NCBI GenBank assembly: GCA_033239005.1
Contig: BSQZ01000106.1
Span: 1,167,001 to 1,231,000, forward strand
Direction: 5' to 3'
Length of the DNA: 64,000 bases
Source of the DNA: Lamellibrachia satsuma
Lineage: Eukaryota; Annelida; Polychaeta; Sabellida; Siboglinidae
Shown one piece after another: positions 25,866 through 38,400 of this stretch; position 1 is the first letter of the stretch, and the number at the start of each line of letters is the position of its first letter. The translations under genes were made by a program, and so were the position numbers. A model generated the notes under the pieces. That model was not told where the DNA came from. It worked only from the letters and a program-made list of their open reading frames with translations, and did no database searches.

Positions 25866-26617
25866 TAGAATCATTGGTATAACTGACTGTTTTCATAGAT
25901 TTGATAGATATGTGCTGCATAATCACCATGAGTGAAACTAAAGCGTAAAACATCTGTTATTGTGTTATTTTTTGCCAGGGTCTTGACTTGGTACCAGAAC
26001 CCCGCATCGTCATTGCAGCATTGAAGGCGTGCCGCAGAGTCAACGACTATGCACTGGCTGTGCGTTACATGGAGGCTGTTCAGGTATGCCATCATCTCAT
26101 CAATGATATATAAGTATTGACTTTTTCAATTCTTAAATTTCCATTTTTATATTTGCTGGAGAATAAATTTGTGCAAGAAAGCTATTTGGGATCTTCCAGG
26201 TGAAATGTTTTTCAACAGTTCGTATTGACATTTCTACTAAGAAATATCCTGCACAGAGTTAATTATGTTTACCAGTATATATAAAAACTGTAAACTGATC
26301 CAATGTAATTGGGATTGTCTCCTTTTGGTTGACCAACACAGTATAGAATGAACTAATAAATAATGCAATGAAATCCTTGAATCTTACATATTAAAATGTT
26401 GTGTTTGCAATCAAAGCATTCTGTGTGTAAAGAATGAAATGATTTATCCAATGTGATGCTTGGTTTGCAGAACAAATGCGGAGACAAGGTTGGAGAAATC
26501 TGGCCGTACCTGAGACAGGAGATCAAACCGACCCTTGACGAGTTAGGCATCCTAACGCCCGAGGAGATGGGATATGACAAGCCCGAGTTGGCAGTCGAGG
26601 ACGTCATGGACATGTAA
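23154..26617 (+). CDS. COX5A: cytochrome c oxidase subunit 5A, mitochondrial
   Basis: My four exons are 23154-23229, 24257-24387, 25979-26083 and 26471-26617 (TAA). Junctions are GT/AG and phases agree, giving 152 residues. The N-terminus [20 protein letters not shown] is a basic, serine- and alanine-rich mitochondrial presequence without acidic residues. The mature part follows the family closely: [40 protein letters not shown], and [16 protein letters not shown] then TPEEMG. COX5A is a nuclear-encoded, matrix-side subunit of complex IV (helical repeat fold) and a known site of allosteric control in mammals. The C-terminus is about ten residues longer than in vertebrates, ending acidic ([10 protein letters not shown]). 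Introns 1 and 2 carry transposon and microsatellite sequence. Confidence 0.96.
24581..24648. repeat. (ATAC)n microsatellite
   Basis: A TA run followed by about fourteen atac units, in COX5A intron 2. Confidence 0.95.
24649..24815 (+). mobile_element. possible pogo/Tigger-like transposon end
   Basis: Directly after the microsatellite the sequence starts cagtagtacctgcctctgat and repeats gaggggacacc/gagcggacacc motifs, as the ends of pogo/Tigger elements do. I could not locate the opposite end. Weak call. Confidence 0.3.
25588..25919. repeat. tandem duplication with two (TA)n tracts in COX5A intron 2
   Basis: Copy one (about 25588-25749) and copy two (about 25750-25919) share ccctggtggcag, ttacagtactactgt, a (TA)n tract (25634-25700 and 25802-25861) and gactgttttcatagatttga. 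A segment of about 165 bp has been duplicated in tandem, and each copy retains a long TA microsatellite. Confidence 0.9.
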
Positions 26618-27807
26618 CAAGTTGTCCTGTTGTTGGTGAGTCAACTAATTCCTGTACTCGTGTATTGTATTATTTCTGTATTTGGCTGTTTTCCTTCCAT
26701 ACTAATTTGTTCCGCTCATCTTGTTTTTGAATAATTTTTAGGGAAATCAAACTTATCTAGTATCCAGTACAACATGCTGGCTCATTTGTGCAAATGTGTT
26801 ATTTAATTTTGATAAAATCATTGGATAAACCATTTAATTATTTAAGACCAGATCTGGTCAAAATTCTGCGACAGAAGGTGATCTAGCTTAATTTACTAAG
26901 ATGTAAGGTTGTTCACACTTTCGCAGCTTACCCAATCTAAAGATCAAAGTCAGTTCTTTTGATGGTTTCAACAAAAGTGTGCACTCTTTTTAAAACCATA
27001 AACAATTCACACACTACCGTTACATATTTGAATATCAACAAACCCGATTCATAATAGGCTAGATGAATTGAGGGGGATTTAAGGGTTAAATAATTACTTG
27101 TAAAATGCTATTCTAATGCAAGCATTCTGCGTTCTGTTTCAGATTTTGGAGGTATTTGTTTTTAGAAGTGGGAACATTTGGACGTCTGTGTCATTGAGGA
27201 CAACATCGACAGTGCAGTGTGCGGAGTCACCTCCTACAGGGAAACATTAACACTGACATTCTTGCTCTGCTGCAAGGCTGCCGTTCTGCTACGGACACTG
27301 TATAAATAGTCTTGTCATTGCTTGTTAATTTGTTACAAGTAAAAAGTCTAACAAAACATCCGGTCGTCTGTTGTTTGTATTCACCAGGAGACAAGAGTGG
27401 CTTTCGTTCTCGACAAGTCACTCCACATATTAGGATTAAATGCCGGCATGTCTTGTCTGTGGATGCCACAGCTGCCCAGATCAACGTGCAACTTGCACTA
27501 TCTGAGGACATTTATGGCTTGTCGGTCCTAAAAGCAAACTCCACCAGTGGTGTCACTCGCAATTTCACCTCTGCCACAACTTGCATTAATTTTAATAGAA
27601 ATTTTTTTCCAAGAGATCTCGGTTTCAATTACACACTACTGTGGATAGTGTGTGTATTGACAATAACGTTAATTTTTTATGAAACTTATTAGTTACTCAA
27701 GCGCACATTTGCAATAACATAACTAATCGTAGACAACAATGACGTAGCCCAGCCAATCGATCTTATTTATATCACTATGCAGCTTTCCGTTTTGAATTTA
27801 TAATAAA
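26618..27807 (+). other. COX5A 3' UTR with a probable UTR intron
   Basis: A donor (tgttg|gtgagt) lies 18 bp after the stop (exon end 26635). A good acceptor (gttctgtttcag) ends at 27142. An AATAAA lies at 27802-27807. Splicing within the 3' UTR is inferred from these signals only. The 126-codon frame at 27312-27692 lies in this UTR and is not considered coding. Confidence 0.4.
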
Positions 27808-28032
27808 GTTGTGGCAGTAACGATATGCTGCGTGGCACCACTGCTGGGGAGGATAACATAAAAAGGTCCTCTTATAAAATGGTGAATTTGTTTGTCTAGT
27901 GTTAGGTTACTACAGCTATGAACAACTAGACTAATAAAATTTAATCGGTCAGAACCGATGGACTAGTCTGTATTTAGGTGATAAACATTGTCCATGAGTG
28001 TTGCTGAATGATGTGATTTTTATAACACTACT

Positions 28033-28046
28033 TCACCAGGTGGCAG
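28033..28046 (+). promoter_or_regulatory. CTCF-like motif between COX5A and BTBD2
   Basis: The site tcaccaggtggcag matches CCASYAGRKGGCRS at 13 of 14 positions. It lies in the intergenic space between two convergent genes. Confidence 0.35.
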
Positions 28047-28169
28047 CACAATCTATTTTATGCCAGTCATTCTTGCATGGTGGAAGGATTGGCAATGTTA
28101 ATTAATATTTTTCAGACAAATGGAAACATTTGCCATAAATTTTTAATTTTGTAACAAGCACTTAGTTTA

Positions 28170-28230
28170 TAACAAAACTGCCATCCATGGCAAGTGGACA
28201 AGGAAACCATTGGCTTATCGAGAGTAAAAG
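28170..28230 (-). mobile_element. CR1 3' tail fragment
   Basis: Read on the minus strand it matches the tail of the CR1 copy at 15.6 kb: gataagccaatg, ttccttgtccacttgccat. Only the 3' end is present. Confidence 0.6.
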
Positions 28231-28419
28231 ATCCTTAATGCTGCATCAATAAAACTTCTTAGATAGATATTGTATTTATTTTCTTTCATCAGCGTGTACA
28301 TTTGTCAACATTTTTTAATCTCATTGGTGGTTTCGAGCTACAGTTTGTTGTGATAACGAGTCATAACGAGAATTTACAGGTGTATGCAATATCGTACTGC
28401 AATGCAAAACAAGCAAATC

Positions 28420-28705
28420 TGCAATGTTAAGATGGTACAAAGTCTGATCATTTTTTAATCACAAAATTGTGGTGTATAGTATAAATTTACTAAAAATATC
28501 CAAATTTGTTTTAATGAATGTTTTGACTTGAATAAAAAAATTTGCATTATAAGTTGAACGGCAAGGTTGATATTCGTAGCCAAATGACGGTCAAATCTTA
28601 AACTCTCACAAAACACATTTGGCTGTCAAGATGTTAAAATAGATACAGTTTATACTATATAAATTGATGTTACGAAAAAAAAATGGTCAGGCTTTGTTTA
28701 AAAAA
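28420..28705. mobile_element. MITE-like repeat with inverted ends
   Basis: The left arm (ggtacaaagtctgatcattt...gtatagtataaa) and the right arm read on the opposite strand (taaacaaagcctgaccattt...atagtataaac) are related over about 57 bp. The right half is also found at 15940-16110. Target duplications were not identified. Confidence 0.5.
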
Positions 28706-29621
28706 CGACTGAGAAACAATTATGAGTGTACAGGATTTTGAACAAAAGGTGAAATCTATGGCTAGAATGAGGTGGCCTAATTCAATTCCCTAACAAATAT
28801 AAATACATCGATTTATTTTTATTACATGTACATAATAGTATATATTACCTGCGATTTCAGTCATAATTAGGCTGTGTTCACACTGGCGTTTATATCTGGG
28901 GTCAAATTGTTTAACCTAGTTTGCCTGTTTACATGCATATAATCTGAATTCAAGTGGGACTAACACACCTGCTTGAAGCTTCGCAAACATGGTTCACTAT
29001 GGGTTTGTAACTTTGAATCAACATTGCTTCAGTGTGAATGCCTCGATCTGAATCAACTGTACTCAGTCAAACCTTACTACTACGAGCATGCGCATTGGTT
29101 AATATTTACGCTAGGATGACCTCATTAATATAATTTGCTTATTTCGCTAGTGCCTTTACTTCAAGTCTTTGACCATTTGTCAATTTGATGGCCAAGCCAG
29201 TGACAGTAACAGACTTGGAAGGCATGTGACGACGACTCCCATTCTATGAGGGGATGGTCGAACAAATGTTATTTCAGATCTGAACGCACCAAATGGTGTA
29301 ACAGGAGTCAATCCCATATTCAATGTGAGCGTTCACAGTGGATTCGGATTAAATTCTGATTCCAAATTCCTGGTTTCTTAATCCGAATTTTGTCCGAAAA
29401 CAGTATGAACACAGTGTTAGAGACCTGACTGACTACAAGAGGCAATATCATTACAGCTTCACTGTTCTGTGTAAGCTGTACGTCACTCGAAATAGAACTC
29501 ATGCTATTTTGAAGCGACATCGCCTGCGATATGAAACGGTCTTGACCTACTCAAATGACGTTGTCGTCGACAACATCGCCTCATGTAAACCTGGTTTAAT
29601 CGTCCAGTTGACCTTCTGCTT
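28706..29621. other. intergenic, no gene recognised
   Basis: Between COX5A and the BTBD2 stop. It may contain the BTBD2 3' UTR, with minus-strand AATAAA candidates such as near 28812. Confidence 0.4.
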
Positions 29622-32600
29622 TTAGGTGCAGAAAATTATTTCGGGGATCTGGCCGTCTTCGACTGATGTGCCGTTGTTGTTGCCCGCCGCGTAAGTGAAC
29701 TGAAACGTCACCTTGCCACTTGTCACTGACTCGTGCGTCACTTTGCGGAGGCCTTTAGTGCCATAGTACGAGTCTGGCCCCTGTAACAAACAGTATTATT
29801 TTGTCATAAAAGATATTTTTATAATGAATGATTGTGCTGTTAACGCCACTATAACCAACAAGCACACGTTTTGTTTTAACCCCTAGCATGGCAAACTAGA
29901 TCAGGCAAAATGTCAGCTAAATGGAGGCACCCCAGGTGAAATAGCATTCTTTTTAAACAATTACTCAAAATGTGTTTCCATTATAATCTGATAGCTTTGT
30001 ATATTTACGATCCATAAAGTTCACTTTTATAACAATTCCTTCTAAATCACTTTTATTCATGGATAAATGTAATAAACCATATTTTTCACATTTGGAAGAT
30101 GGATAACTCCATAATAATGTAGTAATTATGCCAGCCAAATAACATTTTGAGTGTTGTATTCCGTTTATTCTTCTCTACACAACTAGCAGAACACATTATC
30201 AAAAGTTTAAAAGCTACATAAGTATTTATTGCCAAACAAGTTTTGTTCAGAATTTTTTATGTTTTCTGCCAGTTGCGCAATAGAGTGTATACTGAAAATG
30301 GTTATGCAATGGTTATGCAATAAAGAATGGCATTGATTCTCAATTTGCCAATATTTGTTCAGCATGACAGCCATTTGGTTTGTTACCATGGAAACGGCAG
30401 AAAAAGTTCAATATATTTTTTTACTCAGTCAGACCCACTGTACAGATCAATCCACAAAGATGACTTACAGCCAACTCTCAGTGTTTTTTATTGGGGAACT
30501 CTAGACATGCTATCAGTATGCACACACCTTCAGCGTGGAGCATGCAGTGTAGCTGGTGTTTGGTTGGATTTCCACTGGCTCCTTGAAGATCACACGAAAT
30601 GTTGAACTTGATCCGTCACACTGGAAGCTAGTTTCATTTTGTCCACACACGTTGCCTGTCTCGGTGTGGATGATCTGATGGACAAGGACATCAATGGGTT
30701 ATGCAATGATAACAAGTACCGACATCAGTGTCAAGTATTAGGAGTATGACTGCACCAACGGGATCAACATCTCACATTTTATGTCTGATGCAGTCAATAA
30801 AAATTATATGTAGGGATGAGTAATCATATACTTTTTGGGGTTATAGAATTAGTTGTTTATTTCGCTATGCAACGTCCAAGAACATTCCAAGTAGAAAACT
30901 TGTAGAACACAGTACAGATTTATGTTCCATTCATACTAAAGAATGTGCATTTTTATCAGGTTGTTAACTACAAGAAAAATATGCATACATGTAGCAGTTC
31001 TCAATGAGATTGTGGGAAATTGTTTAAAGGTCATCGTAATCTTGAGATACTGATAAAATACACACTTGCTCTGGAGACCTGGATAATTAAATACCTGTCT
31101 ACAGATACTAAAAAAGCTGTCTTACAAGACTACCAACAACAGAAATGTGTTACCTGGATGGTGACAGCGTACTCAGTCGCGCCGTGGATGCTTCCGTAGA
31201 GTCCAAATCCAACAACAAAGATTTTCCGATTCACCATGAACCTAAAAAATATGTCAATGTTTCAGCAACTATTTGTTTTTCCAACATCATTATGTTGCAA
31301 TTCTTCTTTTAATATAACAAATGAACAATTTAATTCAAACCTTTGCAAATATAAAATTTATAACTCTCAGGAAACAATATTTCTTAATAAACACGTCCAA
31401 AGGTATTACGTTTTCCACAGTAGGCCTTAAAGATTAGGTTAGGAAACAATAACATGTAAATAAACATGGTATCTAAATGTTAACATTACAATAAAATTCC
31501 TCCCACTGTACCATGGCAATGCATCTGGCTGCCCAAGCGTAATATCAGAATTGATTGCATTTCAATGGCTAAGTTGGTGAAAATCTCAAACACTAAACCG
31601 TCAGGCGTATCAACATAAATTTCATTACTACTATAATTTAGGTCAATAAAACTTATAATTATATTTATGTATATATTTGATGTTTTACATTTTCAACAGA
31701 TTTAATTTGGTTTAATCTGCAACTAGTAAGACTTAAATAAACAACTGACCTGATCCTGTCACTGGTGCCACTGTATCCCCAGCGACTCTCGATCTGACAG
31801 AAACGTGAGACTACCTGCTCACGACCCGTCAAGCAGCAGCGTGGTACGTCAAGGAAGTTCACGGCTGGTTTCGGGTTGACAGTGAAATGCAGGAACAGTT
31901 CGACGACCTCGCGATCATTCAACATGCATGACTGCGCAGCGCCCTGTGCGAACTCCTCGACTGTCATCAACGGAAAGCGGATGAGATGAAGAGCGTGACC
32001 AAGAACAAGTCGTTGGTTCTCGGGATTCACCGGGTAGTTCTGTCGGATGCATTCCGCCTCAGCCCAGCGACACACAGCATTGAAAAGTTTGCACTCACGG
32101 ATGCCAAGGGTGTCGCGCTCAAGAACAACGGCCAGGGTATCGATGTCAATGTCAGTGAAACCCTCAGCATTCACTGCTTCTGATGTATTCTTGTCGATCA
32201 TCTCGAGACACAATGCTGCCAATTGTGGCTCATCGAAAAGTCTTGCCTAAAACAGAGACACCCATTTAAAAAATACATAACTGGCCAGAGTATTTACACA
32301 CACATATATATATATATATCTGCCTGAGCAGTACCTATTTTGCAGCACTACCTATTTTAGAGCCTGGGTGTAAATTTGGCATCAGTTCAAGATATGCATT
32401 GCCATGGTTTCTATGCCAGAGGGAGTGAAACATCTCACACCGAGCAGAATGGAAAAATCCTGTTGTGGATTCAGTGCAGCTCAGAGCTGGTGACGTTGAT
32501 CTCAAAACGCACTACTACCTCCCAGTTTAGCTGTGATCAGCTGCTTAGGGAGTATCTCATCAAGCATCATGCAAGCCATATATCAATAACCAATCACAAA

Positions 32601-34132
32601 GTTCTTACCACCAATTTAATATTCTGCACAACTGTAATATTTTCATTCCAATTTGAAGATACATGAACTTGACAGACATAATTTATAATATTTTGAACAG
32701 CATTTGTGATCAATATTTTATCAATTAAACAGTTATTTTTTTTATCAATTTGTAATCAATATTTTAACACTTCAGAAGTGTGCATGAAATCATTTTTAAT
32801 ATCACAATTTTGCAACTTCATATCACTGACTATGGAATGAAATGGCACCCACTGTGAGTAAATAACTAAATGTGACTGAAAATATGGTGCCAATAATTGT
32901 TTTCTTTTGTGTAATTTAACTATGTCATGGCAGAAATTATATCAAGTGAGAATGGGTGTCTGTCTAATTAATAATTTTAGCATTTAAATAATTACATAAA
33001 ATATTGATCAATGTCATAAATTACAAAGGTAAATTATACTACTTATTACAGAATATGATTATGACTACAGTACCTCACAACAGTTGAATTATGATTACAA
33101 CTGCAGTTTAACTAAAGCATAATCAATTACAAACCCCAGTTGCTTCAATACCTGTGTTAGCAACATCAGTGCATTGTCACTGCTCAGGTTGCGCTTGAGG
33201 AAGTCGACACATGCTTTCTCCAGTGCTGGCACGGCATACTTCTTTGCTGTATACAGCGTTGTCATGACAGTTTCCGGGCCAATGTGTACTTCATCGGAGT
33301 AGAGGAATCTCAGCAATGCAAGGAACGCAGATGCTTCAACATCAGGAAGTTCAACATCATCCGACTTTGTTGCCATGCCACCATTGAACATGGCATCAAA
33401 TACGGCACTGCCTATAGAGAGCACAAACTTGTGTGCGGGAATACGCTGTGTGCTGCTGCCTCGCCCCACAACAAAGTGCACATCAGCCATGATCTCATTG
33501 TTGAACATGAAAAGAATGCGTTCCTTCAACGTTGGTTTGCTGCTCTGCCAGTTGTACTGCATAGCGATGGCCTGCGCACCAGAAGCTTGGCTTGGAGGTG
33601 CACCTGGTGCATTAGATGCTTCCGACAAATCGCCAGCAGAACTTCCAGCTTGCACACGGTCGCCATGGTCATCCTGTTTCTCTGTGACATTGTTTCTTGA
33701 CTGATTGCGATTGTTCTGGCTGACCGAGGATAAATATCCTGTAGGACCGTTTCCGCCACTGTTGCTGCTACGATTACTGTGTGCATTGTGCAGGCGATTA
33801 CGGTTATGATCTCGTGCAGGGTTGCGTCTGTCCTTTGATCTGTCCCTCTGTTGGTGGTTAGCAGAACGAGTGGTAAGGTGTTGGTGTTGCGCTGTACTGG
33901 CGTTATTTTGTTTACCCTGGGTCGAACATGCACCATTAGCTACCGCCATCACAGCAGCATTAGAGGGGCTGTGTTGATTGCATGCCGCGTCACCGCCTCC
34001 GTTGGCAGTTTCCCCGTTGCGAGGCTGCGCTACCGTCACGGTTGGTGTCGGGGCTGTAACTGCGTTGTTTTGACTAGGCTGCGACTCAGCCTCTGGTTTC
34101 GATGCGTCCCCATCAGGTTCACAGTTCTCCAT
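29622..34132 (-). CDS. BTBD2: BTB/POZ domain-containing protein 1/2 (BTB-BACK-PHR)
   Basis: My five minus-strand exons are 34132-33152, 32246-31750, 31241-31154, 30674-30528 and 29780-29622 (TAA 29624-29622). Splice phases agree and give 623 residues. Residues 1 to about 195 are a low-complexity Asn/Ser/Gln-rich leader. The BTB domain follows ([20 protein letters not shown] then [20 protein letters not shown]), then a BACK domain ([40 protein letters not shown]). The C-terminal PHR beta-sandwich comprises [34 protein letters not shown] and [21 protein letters not shown]1 and BTBD2 are Cul3 ligase adaptors reported to bind topoisomerase I. The near-verbatim PHR and BTB segments separate it from BTBD3/6. 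As invertebrates usually have one BTBD1/2 gene, the symbol covers both. It is head-to-head with PARP6/8, 1.28 kb apart. Confidence 0.94.
32390..32490 (+). mobile_element. SINE tail fragment in BTBD2 intron 1
   Basis: The stretch tatgccagagggagtgaaac...tcctgttgtggattcagtgc is the same sequence family as the body of the SINE at 43.22-43.61 kb (tgtgccagaggaagtaaaag...cctgttgtggactcagagtgg). Confidence 0.6.
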
Positions 34133-35415
34133 AATTCTGAATTATTCGATAAGCCTTTGTCGGACAGCGTGTGATAAATAGCACTAAACGTTTACCTTCG
34201 ACTTTCTGAAAGGAAATGTACGGACATGTGTCCGCATACCGATGTTCTAAACGGTGGAAATCGTTGCTTCCCTGTCGCCATTGATTTATTCAACATCAAC
34301 AGGGTTTCATGGTAAGGTCAAGGACGATGTTTAGCAAAATACTTGTTTATCATCAATTACACAAATACTCGCTATATTTTTTAAGTATATTGTTAATCCA
34401 CGTGCATGTCATGCATGCATATGCATATATTTGGTATTTGGAGCGATTTTGCCAAATTTCGTTTTAGGTGTTTTCTCCATGTAGCACGAACTTATATGTT
34501 GTGAAATGTGAATGGCGTCGACAAGTCTATGGAAATCAAAGCACCATGAGGTTAATTAAGAGTAAGTATGAGGAATTAAATGCTACTACATGTTAACTAA
34601 TTAAGCAATACAGTCTTTTTTATTATTTGCTGGCGCACAAATAATTGGTATTTGCTAGGCTACTCGTTAGTCATTTACAATTAATTATTATATTAGGCAC
34701 ATTCAAGAACAATTTACTATTCTCCGTATATACCCTTCTGGAGCTAACAAAGGAGTTTGCATCTTGCAACATCTAAGAAACTAATTAAGCCGACTAAACC
34801 ACCAAATGCGCATTTGCGTGCTGTGTCCAAATTACATTGCTTTGGTTATTTGACATCACACTTATAATTACTCAATTTAAAAAGCCTATACATTTAATAA
34901 CTTATTTAACTTTTAATGCCTTGGTATATGGATTGTTTTATGCAATGGATTTCTGTACAATGGTGATTTTACATCCCATTTATATAATTATTATACTCGA
35001 CGTTTGTTTATGTTATGACTTATTTATTTATTTTAAATGCATATATATTATGTTTATGGATATGTTTTATGTAAAATGGGGACTTTACATCCCTTTTATA
35101 TATACTCAATTATCATTATTTTATTACTTTTAACTATTTCTATTCTTAATGGAAATTTTTTTTGCGCGAAATAAACATTCTTTATAATGATAGCGTGAGC
35201 AATGAAGATAACTCCACCAAAAATTAAGTCGCCCTCTGGCGGAATTATTAATGTCAGATCAATGCCATCCGCCAGAGGGCGAGAGCGTTACTGAAGCAAA
35301 ACTCGGACGCACTGAAAACGAAAGTACAAACAAACGTACACAAACCACGGGCATGACATGTCGTTCGTTAGATGTAACATTCCTTAGTATAGTACAACTG
35401 TAATGGATATGAACA
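34133..35415. promoter_or_regulatory. head-to-head BTBD2 / PARP6-8 intergenic region
   Basis: The two start codons point away from each other across 1,283 bp. The region includes both 5' leaders. The middle is AT-rich and carries a 98-codon hydrophobic frame (34837-35133) that looks like chance. The PARP-proximal end has the inverted CTCF-like pair. Confidence 0.55.
35229..35282. promoter_or_regulatory. perfect 15-bp inverted repeat of CTCF-like motifs
   Basis: The arms tcgccctctggcgga (35229-35243) and tccgccagagggcga (35268-35282) are exact inverses with a 24-bp spacer. Each arm contains ccgccagagggc, matching the CTCF core CCASYAGRKGGC except at position 3. The arms are divergent and lie 134-187 bp before the PARP6/8 start. 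The arrangement could equally form a hairpin in DNA or RNA. Confidence 0.45.
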
Positions 35416-38400
35416 ATGTCGAGACGTGGTAAAATGCGAGCAGACATACAGGCGATAATCAGTGCTTGTGACATCGACCCAGACTGCCCGTTTAAAGGTG
35501 CACATTTTACTAGTAGTTTTCACTTGTCAAATATCGTTATTAAAAAATATTTCCAGAATATTTCAGAATTTATGTTCTCTCTCTCATAATTTTTGATTTG
35601 TTTTTCTTATTTACTATGCTCCTTGCATATAAACACTGACTCATCCAGATACAGAGTATGGCTTAGTCTAAAAGAGTGTAACTATTCTGGTAGATTGAAT
35701 TATTGGTCATCCTATGAACCACGTATAAGAAACCTGTAAGATCATGTACCCTGTTACATTGATTATTATATTTACAAATTTGTACAGATGCTGATCCCAT
35801 TAGCGTGGCTGGGTGTTTTAGCCCATGAGCGTGGCTGGGTGTTTTAGCCCATGAGCATGGCTAGGTGTTTTAGCCCACGATGGGCTCAGCCCATGGGCCA
35901 AACGAACCATTTTTGCACGCAATCAGTGAACCACTTCATGGGCCGAAGCGACTGTACATAATATGTTATATATATTTGACCCACTTTCAACTTGCTTAGT
36001 ATACCTTAATTCTGCGGAATTCTGGGACATACAGAGAAATGCTGCATGCGTACATGGATAACATATTATTAAAAAATAAAATAGAAAGATTTGCTATTTA
36101 GATAATTTGATCAACTTCGATTTGTGTATTCTAACAGTTGTTCATAGTTCTCGAAATGTTGGATGCAGAAACAAATTTAACCTGAGATGACATCAGCCAG
36201 TCGTTACAATTCTGCTGCTGATGCAAACGGTGTTTGTATGGGCCGAAACGACCATAGTCGAATCTACCACTGCTGCAGATTTCTGGGAAGTGGACTGAAC
36301 CATCCGTTTACATGTGCTGAAACAACTGGGCTGAACCCGTCATAGGCTGAGTCCAACATGGGCACCATCATTGCCCAACCACAACGGACTCAACCCATCA
36401 ATCTGATGGGGGAGACAACAGGTCTCTGCGTTAGTCCTTGCTCCCTACCCAATAAAGTAAGGTACCTCCCCATCTGATCTGTCTATGTTGTAAGGTACCT
36501 CCCCCTGTTCCAACACCTATGCATCTAGCACAGCAAATGGATACAAATAAATGTTTTGTTTTATTATGTATATTGCAATTGAACTTTACTTTTTACAGAC
36601 TTTGAATTCAAAGATGATTCCTTCTCATTCAATTTCTATGAAGCCAACACACTGTTGAAATATGTTACCTTTAATCTCTCTGACGACTATCCAGGTAAGT
36701 AGATTATATCACTCTTGTATCGCAGGACAAAATATATGCATCATAACCTCGTACACACTAAAATTACATCCAGTATTATAGCTGTTTGGATTAACATTCA
36801 CATAATGACCAGAATCAGATCTGAATCAGTTTGCACTGATTTACGAATCACATACTTTTGTTAGTAAACACATCTATTAAACGTGATCACTGACTCATGT
36901 ATGGGTAGACATGTTTATGAAATGCCATTACATAGCAGCCTCTACAATTACTTTTTTCTCATCTCATTTAGAATAATTACATGAAAGATCAAGCCTATCC
37001 AATATCCACTACGACATGTTAGATCATGTTATGCTAGTGTGGCTCGCCTCTATATGCTATTACATAAGGCTATTTACAAGTTATCCAATTTTTAGTGACC
37101 GACATCAATTCTTTTGACGATTTCAAAAGCACACACTCTTGTTAAACCAACTGGGCATATTACCTAAATTATTCACGCACTTCAATTATGAACAGCAATG
37201 CACCTGGTTTGTAATGGGCTAAATTAAATCAAGAAGCAGCTTGTGGACTATGTTCAGTGAACAAGCGACGTATGTGTGACATAGTTGTGTTGGACGTGTT
37301 CAGATCACACAGTGTTGACAACATGTGGGCCGCCAGGAAGTCGACAGCCATGCGAGACAAAGGCCTTCCATCAGCGACTGCCGGTCATCTTCAGAGACTT
37401 GACTGCAGGTGGCTCCAGCTAGATTTCAGTTTTTCGTGGAGTCTGCTTGAATGCGTTTGTTCATTGTACAAAAACATTTATTATAAGCCAGAATAGATTC
37501 TTTGATATATAAAATAACTCTCCGCTCCCTTTCTTCGTAGCCAGTCTCTCCTAAACATTACTTATCCTGTCAGTTCTAATTCAGCATCTGCTATGTCTTT
37601 GTTTGCCCATGATTCGGTTATACCAATTATGTGAGGGTCAGTATTTTCTACCATAATGTTTAATTCGTTTTTCTTGTTGCATAGCAACAAAATTGTGATG
37701 GGTTACTCAGAAAATCATTCTGTGTTGACTCTGTTGCATTACAGTGATGTATAAGAAGATGAATGTCAGTCTTCCCGGGATGGTGCAAAGGTCAAATGAT
37801 CAAACTGATGACGAATCCTCAGATGATATCTCTGATGATGATGATGACCCAGCTGAGGTAAGTAATTTTTAGTTGTTGCATGAGTAAGACATTGTGTAAT
37901 GTCGGTAGTCATACCTGTGTTTTAATTATAGTTCAAAGCAATAATTTTGCTTGATTGGATGTAAAATTGCATTATTACTTGAGCATTGTATCGTTTGCAT
38001 GGCAACAGGCGAGTGATGACGAAGAAGAGGGGGAGGAAGCAAAGATGAACGCCCTGCTGGCGTGTGACATTGAGTATGTGAGAAAGTTGTACGGCAGTCA
38101 CGCGTTGGACTACAGGTAGAAGGGGTCTAATTATACCTAATGTTCACAGTCAGAACATTAGCTGTGTTTCTTTTGCCAAATGTACTTTCGCCATCATAAA
38201 CAGTCTTATGACTTCATTTATAACATTCTTATATCCACGCGGTCTGATGAAATACAATTCATTGCTACATGTCTTGAGTAATAATAATTAGTTGATTAAG
38301 TTGGAGTCGCAGGAGCCATGTGACCACCAGGTACTTTCTTACCCACCCACCCACCCACCCACCCACCATATCAATTCACTCATCAATGTTAGGAGCCATT

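Noticed and set aside
27312..27692. 126-codon plus-strand frame after COX5A
   Set aside because: Lies in the probable COX5A 3' UTR, with no recognisable domain and no splice context.
33526..33936. 136-codon minus-strand frame inside BTBD2 exon 1, and plus-strand frames over the same exon
   Set aside because: These are shadows of the BTBD2 coding frame, which has clear homology.
34837..35133. 98-codon hydrophobic frame in the BTBD2-PARP6/8 spacer
   Set aside because: AT-rich sequence gives Phe/Ile/Tyr-rich frames by chance; no domain or signals.
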